Source: WVXT01 sp964403285 (GTDB taxonomy: Bacteria; UBA6262; WVXT01). From it: DNA of 24,330 nucleotides. The stretch lies in the NCBI GenBank assembly GCA_964403285.1, contig CAYOFG010000024.1, positions 1 through 24,330 of the forward strand, given 5' to 3'. The notes beneath the pieces were generated by a model. The model saw only the letters and a program-made list of their open reading frames with translations. It was not told the origin of the DNA and did no database searches. The position numbers and the translations under genes were made by a program. Numbering within the stretch: position 1 is the stretch's first letter; each line of letters opens with the position of its first letter. Positions 14,638 to 21,211 of the stretch are shown here, in pieces.

Positions 14638-15939
14638 TCATTTCCCTTCTATCCCTAGACGTTTAAAGATTACATTCACATATCTCAAGTAATAGTGGAG
14701 ATTGAAGCAGGCATCAATTTCTCTTTTTGTAAGATATTTTCCCACTTCCTTGTCTTTCTTTAGAAGCTCACGATATTCACTGCCTTCTTTCCAGGCTCTC
14801 ATAGCATTTCTTTGAGTTAGCTCATACGCCTTCTCTCGAGAAATTCCCTTTTTTACCAGTTGCAGAAGAACTCTCTGAGAAAAAATGGTATTTTTACTTT
14901 TCTCCAGATTCTTCTTCATATTCTCAGGATAGATTATCAGTCTTCTCACAATATTTTCGAACTTCTGCAACATATAATCCAGAAGAATTGTACTATCAGG
15001 AATAATAATTCTTTCCACAGAGGAATGCGTAATGTCTCTCTCATGCCAGAGAGGTATATTCTCTAAAGAGGCTACTGCATGGGAACGAACAAGCCGCGCC
15101 AGTCCACAAATTCTCTCACAAGTTATGGGATTTCTCTTGTGGGGCATTGCTGAAGAACCTTTCTGGGTAGGGCTGAAATACTCTTCTACCTCCAGAATCT
15201 CAGTCCTCTGGAGGTTTCTGATTTCTAGCGCAAATTTCTCCAGTGATGTGGCTACCAGCGCCAATATGGAAAGGTATTCGGCGTGGCGGTCTCTTTGAAT
15301 TATCTGCGTAGAAATTGGGGCTGGCTTCAACCCAAATTTCTTGCAGACATAGAGTTCCACTTTAGGATTCACATGGGCATAAGTTCCCACCGCCCCTGAA
15401 ATTTTTCCCACGCCAATCACTTCCCTTACTCGCCTCAGTCTCTCTAAGTTTCTCAGGGTCTCCTGATGCCATAACGCCAGCTTCAATCCAAAAGTAATCG
15501 GCTCAGCGTGGACACCGTGGGTTCTCCCTACCATTATTGTATTCTTATGTTTTGTGGCTCTCTTTTTCAGAGTGCGGGAAAGATTCTCCATATCATCAAT
15601 TAAAATATCTACTGCCTCAACCATCTGCAGAGCCAGTGCTGTATCCAGAATATCAGAAGAAGTTAATCCCAGATGAATATATCTTCCTTCTCTACCTACA
15701 CTCTCACTCAAAGAAGATACAAAGGCAATCACATCATGATGCACTTTACTCTCTATTTTCTTAATCCTTGCAAGATTAAAGCGTGCCTTTTTCTTAATTT
15801 TATTGAGCGCACTCCTGGGAATCTCTCCCAGATTCGCCAGAGCTTCACAAACAGCCAGCTCAATCTCCATCATTATCCTGAACCTGTTCTCCTCAGTCCA
15901 GATTCTCCCCATTTCAGGAAGAGTATAGCGAGAAATCAA
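14638..15939 (-). CDS. purB: Adenylosuccinate lyase PurB
   Basis: PurB removes fumarate both from SAICAR in IMP synthesis and from adenylosuccinate in AMP synthesis. The fumarase/aspartase signature GSSAMPHKRNPI is at about 261-272 with the catalytic-loop Ser. GRTHGVHAEPITFG holds an active-site His (H141), and GLTSSDILDTALALQ is the conserved helix near residue 91. At 433 residues it belongs to the common bacterial class. The start is TTG at 15939, five bases after AAGGAGG; MISRYTLPEMGRIW matches the family N-terminus and no ATG fits. It is immediately followed by purA and preceded by a large compound hairpin. Confidence 0.97.
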   Translation of the reverse strand: MISRYTLPEMGRIWTEENRFRIMMEIELAVCEALANLGEIPRSALNKIKKKARFNLARIKKIESKVHHDVIAFVSSLSESVGREGRYIHLGLTSSDILDTALALQMVEAVDILIDDMENLSRTLKKRATKHKNTIMVGRTHGVHAEPITFGLKLALWHQETLRNLERLRRVREVIGVGKISGAVGTYAHVNPKVELYVCKKFGLKPAPISTQIIQRDRHAEYLSILALVATSLEKFALEIRNLQRTEILEVEEYFSPTQKGSSAMPHKRNPITCERICGLARLVRSHAVASLENIPLWHERDITHSSVERIIIPDSTILLDYMLQKFENIVRRLIIYPENMKKNLEKSKNTIFSQRVLLQLVKKGISREKAYELTQRNAMRAWKEGSEYRELLKKDKEVGKYLTKREIDACFNLHYYLRYVNVIFKRLGIEGK

Positions 15940-15964
15940 TTTATCCTCCTTAAAAGGTGATCGC

Positions 15965-16108
15965 TGGTAGTCGCAACTTTTAAGTTGCGCTTTGTGGAAC
16001 GCAGGCTGACCCCGTTAGAAGTTTTTGTCTCACGAGTGAGATACTTTTACCGTAAGCTTAAGCGCGTGAATGTAGAACTTCTAACGGGGCTGAAGCCTGC
16101 GGCTACCA
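15965..16108. repeat. Large compound inverted repeat between the dCMP deaminase gene and purB
   Basis: Nested perfect stems are visible: TGGTAG (15965-15970) with CTACCA (16103-16108), CGCAGGCT (16000-16007) with AGCCTGCG (16094-16101), and CCCCGTTAGAAGTT (16010-16023) with AACTTCTAACGGGG (16076-16089). Side hairpins are CGCAACTT-TT-AAGTTGCG (15972-15989) and TCTCAC-GA-GTGAGA (16028-16041). It fills most of the intergenic gap. No protein-coding or promoter signal is evident inside it. Confidence 0.85.
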
Positions 16109-16121
16109 TGCAGTAACTTCG

Positions 16122-16565
16122 TTATTTTAACTGGCAAAGTTCCACTTTTGCTTCTTTAAATAGTCTCTGCGCCATGTCATCAGGATACTCACCTTTAAAA
16201 ACAGCGCGAGTTATCCCGGCCTGAATTATCATTTTGGCGCAGAGGATACAAGGTTGATGCGTACAGTATATGGTACCGTTCTTTATATCTACACCATTGG
16301 AAGCAGCAAATAATAGTGCATTCTGTTCACCATGAAGCCCCCGGCACAATTCCTGCATCTGTCCAGAGGGAACATTCTTTTCCTCTCGTATACATCCTAT
16401 CTCTTCACAATGGGGTAGACCGGTTAAAGTTCCGTTGTATCCTGTGGCAAGAATCCTCTTGTCCCGTACAATGATTGCTCCCACCTGCCTCCTGAGACAG
16501 GTGGAACGTTTAGCCACAGTCCCCGCAATTTCCATAAAGTAGTCATCCCAGGTTGGCCGTCCCAT
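16122..16565 (-). CDS. Deoxycytidylate (dCMP) deaminase family protein
   Basis: The protein belongs to the zinc cytidine/dCMP deaminase fold, ComEB/dCMP deaminase branch, which converts dCMP to dUMP for dTTP synthesis. The zinc site is visible as HGEQNALLFAA (H78, catalytic E80) and TIYCTHQPCILCAKMI (C106, C109). The N-terminal WDDYFMEIAGTVAKRSTCLRRQVGAIIV is typical, and CREEK/GLPHC segments carry the extra cysteines common in this branch. At 147 residues the length fits. I chose the ATG at 16565, preceded by AAGGAG; a longer frame to 16634 would translate part of the adjacent repeat as a basic tail. It lies between purH and purB, flanked on both sides by compound repeats. Confidence 0.9.
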   Translation of the reverse strand: MGRPTWDDYFMEIAGTVAKRSTCLRRQVGAIIVRDKRILATGYNGTLTGLPHCEEIGCIREEKNVPSGQMQELCRGLHGEQNALLFAASNGVDIKNGTIYCTHQPCILCAKMIIQAGITRAVFKGEYPDDMAQRLFKEAKVELCQLK

Positions 16566-16615
16566 TCTTCTCCTTTTTCTCCTAATGCGAGGAGATTTGG
16601 TGTAGCGAGCATTTC

Positions 16616-16749
16616 TTGTAGCAGCAAAGCGCAAGCTTTGCTTCCTCTGTAGGGGACGGACTCTGTGCCGTCCCTTCCTTTTGGGCGACCATCCCGATAT
16701 ATCGGGATCGCCCCTACACCGACGCAGAGCTAACGCTCTGCTGCTACAA
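16616..16749. repeat. Cloverleaf-like compound inverted repeat between purH and the dCMP deaminase gene
   Basis: The outer arms TTGTAGCAGC (16616-16625) and GCTGCTACAA (16740-16749) pair perfectly. Three domains lie inside: GCAAAGC-GCAA-GCTTTGC (16624-16641); a branch closed by TGTAGGGG/CCCCTACA (16648-16655, 16711-16718) with sub-hairpins GGGACGG/CCGTCCC and ATCCCGAT-AT-ATCGGGAT; and GCAGAGC-TAAC-GCTCTGC (16724-16741). GACGCAGAGC is shared with the repeat at 18411-18420. The element lies in the deaminase leader but ends about 40 nt before its Shine-Dalgarno. Confidence 0.85.
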
Positions 16750-16750
16750 T

Positions 16751-16774
16751 GAAAAATGACTCTGACCCCTTTTC
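16751..16774. repeat. Short GGGGTCAGAGTCATTTTT-type element
   Basis: On the minus strand this reads GAAAAGGGGTCAGAGTCATT then TTTC. It abuts the compound repeat and lies 16 nt past the purH stop. Short motifs of this A-run, GGGGTCAGAGTCA, T-run form are a familiar dispersed class in many environmental genomes (from general knowledge, not a search). Confidence 0.45.
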
Positions 16775-16790
16775 TTACTTTTCTCTTTTC

Positions 16791-18356
16791 TCAATGGCGG
16801 AAATGGCGCATTCTGGTAAAAGCCATAGCAATCTTGTGCTCGTTACAAGCAGCAATCGACTCCTTATCTTTCAACGAACCTCCTGGCTGAATAATTGCTG
16901 TAACTCCCGAGGCAAAACCCAAATCGACAGAGTCGCGGAAAGGAAAGAAAGCATCCGAAGCCATAACTATAAGCCCCTTGTATTTCCCGAATTGCTCTCC
17001 CATCTTCCTCGTCGCAATCTTCACTGCATCAACACGAGACATCTGGCCAGCTCCGATACCCAGCGTCTGGCTTTCGCTTGCCAGAACAATAGCATTCGAC
17101 TTAACGTGCTTACAAACCTTCCAGGCAAACCGGAGAGCTTTCAATTCCACATCGTTTGGCTTCTTCTCAGTAACTACTTCCAGACCATCAGCAAAAGTTT
17201 TCAGATCCTTCGTCTGAACCAACAGCCCTCCGGAAACTCTCCGATAGTCGAGTTGGTTAGAAGATAATTTTCTTTCACCAGACAACTTTAGCAATCGTAT
17301 ATCTTTCTTTGCTCCCAGAACTTTAACCGCTTCATCTTCAAAATCTGGCGCAATCACTGCCTCAACAAAAGTCTTAGCAATCTCTTCTGCGGTCTTACCA
17401 TCCACCTTGCGATTGAACCCCACAATCGACCCAAAGGCACTAACGGGATCGCACTGGCGAGCTTTATTATAAGCGTCAAGGAGAACTTCACCAGTAGCCA
17501 CCCCGCAAGGGTTAGTATGCTTAATAATTACTGCTACTGGCTCTTCAAATTCTTCCACTATATTGACTGCTGCGTCTAAATCCAGAATATTATTGAAAGA
17601 AAGTTCTTTCCCTCCCAGTTGCTCTATGTTCGTTATTCCCTGTCCCTTTCCTTTATCCAATTCTCTATAAAATGCTGCGCTTTGATGGGGATTCTCTCCA
17701 TATCTCAAATCCTTTACCTTCTCCAGCTGCAACTGTAATAAATCCGGAAAAAGAGAAGGAGAAGAAGAGGAAGTAAGAAAGTAACGGTAGATATGGTAAT
17801 TATATTTAGATAGATTTTGAAATATATCTGTAGTTAATTTTAGAGAGGTCTCCTCGCTTACCACACCTTTATTCCTTCTCATCTCTTCCAGAACAGAACT
17901 ATAGTGTTGAGGGTTAGAAATCGGCACCACCCACTTATAATTCTTGGCTGCTGACCTTAACATAGTTGGACCACCGATGTCGATGTTCTCAATAGCCTCC
18001 TCTTTAGTGACGCCCTCTTTAGCAACTGTCGCCTCGAATGGATAAAGGTTAATTACCACCATATCTATCAATTCTATGTTATGTTTTTCTATCTCTTTCA
18101 TATGTTGGGGATTATCCCTGACGGCAAGTAAAGCTCCATGAACCTTGGGATGCAAAGTTTTCACCCTTCCTTCCAGCACCTCAGGAAAACCTGTATAATC
18201 GGAAACCGAGCGGATGGGTATTCCTGCTTCCTTTAACATCTTAGCAGTCCCGCCGGTGGAAATAATCTCTACTCCCAAATCTCTCAAACCACGGGCAAAC
18301 TCTACAATTCCTGTCTTGTCAAACACACTAATAAGCGCTCTCTTAACTTGCGGCAT
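16791..18356 (-). CDS. purH: Bifunctional AICAR formyltransferase / IMP cyclohydrolase PurH
   Basis: PurH performs the last two steps to IMP: formylation of AICAR with 10-formyl-tetrahydrofolate, then ring closure. The N-terminal cyclohydrolase domain starts with RALISVFDKTGIVEFA and has STGGTAK and LEGRVKTLHPKVHG (about 62-74). The transformylase domain shows RYGENPHQ (218-225) and the catalytic IKHTNPCG (K279, H280). It ends in the typical GVTAIIQPGGSLKD...RHFRH tail. At 521 residues the length is normal. I chose the ATG at 18356, six bases after AAGGGGG; a longer frame would add six residues. It is separated from the kinase gene upstream and the deaminase downstream by repeat elements. Confidence 0.96.
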   Translation of the reverse strand: MPQVKRALISVFDKTGIVEFARGLRDLGVEIISTGGTAKMLKEAGIPIRSVSDYTGFPEVLEGRVKTLHPKVHGALLAVRDNPQHMKEIEKHNIELIDMVVINLYPFEATVAKEGVTKEEAIENIDIGGPTMLRSAAKNYKWVVPISNPQHYSSVLEEMRRNKGVVSEETSLKLTTDIFQNLSKYNYHIYRYFLTSSSSPSLFPDLLQLQLEKVKDLRYGENPHQSAAFYRELDKGKGQGITNIEQLGGKELSFNNILDLDAAVNIVEEFEEPVAVIIKHTNPCGVATGEVLLDAYNKARQCDPVSAFGSIVGFNRKVDGKTAEEIAKTFVEAVIAPDFEDEAVKVLGAKKDIRLLKLSGERKLSSNQLDYRRVSGGLLVQTKDLKTFADGLEVVTEKKPNDVELKALRFAWKVCKHVKSNAIVLASESQTLGIGAGQMSRVDAVKIATRKMGEQFGKYKGLIVMASDAFFPFRDSVDLGFASGVTAIIQPGGSLKDKESIAACNEHKIAMAFTRMRHFRH

Positions 18357-18413
18357 AACTTTCCCCCTTCTCATAATTTCATTTCATTCGGGGCCTGAGA
18401 TACAACAATAGAC

Positions 18414-18498
18414 GCAGAGCAAGCTCTGCTACTCCAGAGTCTTTGGAGTAGCGAAACTCGTTTCGCAATAACGCCCCGATTCATCGGGGCTACTCCAG
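18414..18498. repeat. Array of four hairpins between the PfkB kinase gene and purH
   Basis: Four perfect hairpins follow one another: GCAGAGC-AA-GCTCTGC (18414-18429), TACTCCA/TGGAGTA (18430-18450), GCGAAAC-TC-GTTTCGC (18451-18466) and GCCCCGAT-TC-ATCGGGGC (18473-18490). It ends with TACTCCAG. The block 18444-18466 recurs inverted at 3040-3062, and GACGCAGAGC recurs at 16721-16730. The last codons and stop of the kinase gene (CTGGAGTAG) lie within the repeat edge. Confidence 0.85.
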
Positions 18499-19419
18499 AA
18501 AAAATTGGTTATATTGTTTATAATCCTTTAATTCCTTTAGATAGGGAACAGACCTTGCGCCAATTCTGGTAATGGAAATACTCGCTATAAGATTAGCAAA
18601 TTTTACAGATTTTTCCAAATCCCAATTGTTCAAATCACCAAAAATAAACCCACAAGAGAAGGCATCGCCAGCCCCTGTCTTGTCCACAGGTTTGAATTCT
18701 TTATAGGAGTCAATAGATTTTTTGAGCGAAGCAGAATAGACGAAGCATCCTTTTTCTCCCAGAGTGGTAAGAACAATTTTCGGTCCGTATTCAGCAATGG
18801 CTTCCGAAGCATCGAGGAACTTTTTTTTCTTGGTCAACTCTTTTATCTCTGTCTCATTAAATTTCACTATTGTTGCTCTATGCAAAATTCCTGCAAGATT
18901 TTTAAGTCCTTTTTCCACGAATATGTATCCCGGGTCGAAAAATACTTTCACTCCCGATTCTTCAGCATAACGGCAAGCAAGTTCCATAGCCGGGATAGCT
19001 TCTTCACCTTCAATACTACTCAAGAAAATATACTTAGCGGATTTTACATAATTTTTATCAATATTTCCAGGAGATAATTTTGCATTGGCTCCTTGATAGG
19101 CAAAGAGAACCCTCTCTCCATCTTTACTGACGATGGCAATAACACTTCCACTATTACCCTTACAAACTCTTAAGCAAGATATATCGACCTTCTCTGTTTT
19201 CAATCCGCCCCTCAGAATCTCTCCGAAATAGTCTCCTCCCACATTTCCCACGAACCCGGAAGTTACTCCCAGGCGTGAGATTCCACAAGCAACATTGGCA
19301 GCAGAACCGCCGCCAACCATATCCCAGCTCCTGATTACAGTCTCCTGGTCAGGATTGGGAAACCTATCTACCTTAGCCACTAAATCGATGTTTACAGCAC
19401 CTATAGAGATTACATCCAT
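18490..19419 (-). CDS. PfkB/ribokinase-family carbohydrate or nucleoside kinase
   Basis: The protein is a 309-residue PfkB-fold kinase. The N-terminal IGAVNIDLVAKVDRFPNPDQE is followed by the substrate-site glycine motif VGGGSAANVACGISRLG (about 35-51). The C-terminal signature VDKTGAGDAFSCGF carries the catalytic base D252 and the anion hole. These identify an ATP-dependent kinase of a sugar or nucleoside hydroxymethyl group, but the substrate cannot be fixed from sequence. Lying directly after a HAD phosphatase and PurN/PurM in a purine block, it may phosphorylate a nucleoside or ribose for salvage; this is inference. The ATG at 19419 follows the HAD stop by a few bases. The stop is supplied by an adjoining repeat, so the true C-terminus may have been altered by repeat insertion. 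Confidence 0.87.
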   Translation of the reverse strand: MDVISIGAVNIDLVAKVDRFPNPDQETVIRSWDMVGGGSAANVACGISRLGVTSGFVGNVGGDYFGEILRGGLKTEKVDISCLRVCKGNSGSVIAIVSKDGERVLFAYQGANAKLSPGNIDKNYVKSAKYIFLSSIEGEEAIPAMELACRYAEESGVKVFFDPGYIFVEKGLKNLAGILHRATIVKFNETEIKELTKKKKFLDASEAIAEYGPKIVLTTLGEKGCFVYSASLKKSIDSYKEFKPVDKTGAGDAFSCGFIFGDLNNWDLEKSVKFANLIASISITRIGARSVPYLKELKDYKQYNQFFLE

Positions 19420-19423
19420 CTTC

Positions 19424-20416
19424 TCATCCTAAACTTCCCGCCTCACCCCGCACACTCTTCCTGATTCTTTCGCTTTCACGGATGAGACGTTCTTTACTAT
19501 TTGCACTTACCACTTCCAGTAGGGGGAACTTTTCTTTCCGGTTTTCTACCAACTCCATAACCCTCCTCTTACCTCCCTGGGAAAAAGCATCTGCAAGGAC
19601 TGAAATGGGAGCTGTGTTTTCTGAAATACAGACTACCTCCGCTTTCTCAACTGCATATCTATTACCATTAAAAGATACTGCCACCCCTCCGTTTTCTCTT
19701 ATAAAACTTAATGCCTCTCGATCAGTGATGCTATCTCCCACATACATAGCATCTTGAGGACTGTGGTTACATCTCTTTAGACTATCTTTTATGGCATTGA
19801 CTTTCTCTCGACCTCCCACGGGATTAACCTCCTCCAGCATCTTACCCGATTCCATAGAGACTATCTCTTTCCAGAAAATCTTTTCTAATCTATCTATAGC
19901 TTTTTTAGTCTGAGGATTTAAATTATTAATTTCAGAAACTTCTATCAAAGGATAAGCCAATATCTCCTTGCTAAATTCCTTAAGTTTTCCTATCTCCTCC
20001 TTAGAGATGTTGTACTTGTCTATGTTTAGCTCGGTACAATAGACATTTTCCGGAGGAAACTCTATGACTTCACAGAGTGCCTGAATATAGGGCTGGTAGC
20101 TGGTACTGACAATAAAGGAAGGCATCCTCTCCTGAACGAAACGGAGTGTCTCCTTAGCGCCAGGCATTAGAAGAATATTTTTTCTTGAATATTCTACAAT
20201 TTTTTTATCTGTCGTCCCGTAGGCTTTCAGAAATGGAAGGATCAATCTCAATGTATCGCCTGCCTTGTATCCTTCCCTTCCGGTTAATGCCAAAAAGTCA
20301 TCATACCTGCTAAGCTGGGTAAAAAATTTCTCGCCTTCCGGGAGAAAATTGGTTGCCAGTTCTAAAGCGTTATCATTCTTGGAGATAGGTCCTTCACAAT
20401 CAGTAATAAATTGCAT
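19424..20416 (-). CDS. HAD-superfamily hydrolase, COG4030/EhaR-like
   Basis: This 330-residue protein begins ITDCEGPISKNDNALELA, with a HAD motif I (D6 nucleophile) in the unusual form DCEGP, where Glu replaces the second Asp. Motif II is IVSTSY (102-107), a motif III Lys lies in GGREKVNAIK (about 205), and motif IV is YVGDSITDREAL (225-236). The DCEGPISKNDNA start resembles a mainly archaeal HAD group annotated as predicted phosphohydrolase or hydrogenase subunit EhaR, from memory and not checked. A phosphatase activity is likely; the substrate is unknown. It starts three bases after the PurN-like gene without a clear Shine-Dalgarno, implying coupled translation, and is followed closely by the PfkB kinase. 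Confidence 0.75.
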   Translation of the reverse strand: MQFITDCEGPISKNDNALELATNFLPEGEKFFTQLSRYDDFLALTGREGYKAGDTLRLILPFLKAYGTTDKKIVEYSRKNILLMPGAKETLRFVQERMPSFIVSTSYQPYIQALCEVIEFPPENVYCTELNIDKYNISKEEIGKLKEFSKEILAYPLIEVSEINNLNPQTKKAIDRLEKIFWKEIVSMESGKMLEEVNPVGGREKVNAIKDSLKRCNHSPQDAMYVGDSITDREALSFIRENGGVAVSFNGNRYAVEKAEVVCISENTAPISVLADAFSQGGKRRVMELVENRKEKFPLLEVVSANSKERLIRESERIRKSVRGEAGSLG

Positions 20417-20419
20417 CTT

Positions 20420-21211
20420 TTATTTTATAGTTTCGTTTAAGCAATAACCTTTTGTGGCTTCGCCCTCTCTGGTCACCACCCTCTTCCCCTCTATCCATAC
20501 TTTTCCATCAGCAAATGCTTTTATTGTATGGATAACCAGAGGAGATTCTCTTTTGAATTCTTCTTCCCGAATTTTAGAGAAGAGCTTAGAGTAGTTGCCG
20601 GTAGAGTAGTACTCCTTCCACAGCGGCTCGTAGTCTCTTCCCACAATGGGGAATGTGCAATATGAGATGGGAGGACCTTTGTCTAATTCGGCTGTTACCA
20701 GATGCATCATACAACCTGCTTCTTTTGCATTTGATTCAATCAATTTCCTCATCACTTCCTGCCAGCTGCCTTGAGGACCACCGGGTGGCGCAGGATGGAG
20801 ATTCAGAATGTTGTAAGACTTACACATTTCAGGTCCGATTATGAGCATATAACCTACGAGATAGATGTCAAAGGATTGAGGAATCTTCTCCATTATTTCT
20901 TTATCATACTCGTTTCTCCACTGAACAAGAAGGGAAGAATCGCTTCCCATACTCTTGCTTTCCTCAATAGCCTTCTCTCTCATCTCTCTCCTAAAATTCT
21001 TAGAAGAAAAAGTGATTAACTCAATCCCAGAGTCTCTCACCAATTTAAGAAGCGAATCGGTTATCTCCTTTTCTCCTTCAACTCTATTGCAGAATAGATA
21101 CGCTATCTCTCCGTTTATGACCCCTTTTTCAATGTTATTATACACTTCTTGGAAAAGCTTGATTGCTTCATTATCTCTTCCTGTAGAGAATATTCCAAAC
21201 TTATAGTTCAT
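20420..21211 (-). CDS. purN: PurN-type glycinamide ribonucleotide formyltransferase
   Basis: PurN formylates GAR with 10-formyl-tetrahydrofolate, the third step of purine synthesis. The formyltransferase catalytic triad is present: N137 and H139 in ILNLHPAPPGG, and D177 in HLVTAELDKGPPI. The N-terminal FGIFSTGRDNEAI resembles the phosphate-binding start of PurN. At 263 residues it is about 50-60 longer than typical PurN, with an insert before GYMLIIGPEM and an extra C-terminal segment. It may therefore be a divergent PurN or a related formyltransferase. Its ATG overlaps the purM stop as ATGA, and purM-purN pairing is common, which favours PurN. Confidence 0.75.
   Translation of the reverse strand: MNYKFGIFSTGRDNEAIKLFQEVYNNIEKGVINGEIAYLFCNRVEGEKEITDSLLKLVRDSGIELITFSSKNFRREMREKAIEESKSMGSDSSLLVQWRNEYDKEIMEKIPQSFDIYLVGYMLIIGPEMCKSYNILNLHPAPPGGPQGSWQEVMRKLIESNAKEAGCMMHLVTAELDKGPPISYCTFPIVGRDYEPLWKEYYSTGNYSKLFSKIREEEFKRESPLVIHTIKAFADGKVWIEGKRVVTREGEATKGYCLNETIK

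Noticed and set aside
16566..16634. 23-residue basic N-terminal extension of the dCMP deaminase
   Set aside because: It includes sequence from the adjacent repeat; AAGGAG lies directly before the ATG at 16565.
15965..16749. Cloverleaf shapes as tRNA genes
   Set aside because: Arm lengths and conserved bases do not match tRNA: there is no TTCRA loop and no 7-bp acceptor with a CCA end.
13254..18498. CRISPR array interpretation of the repeats
   Set aside because: The repeats are irregular, lack equal-length unique spacers, and no cas gene is present.
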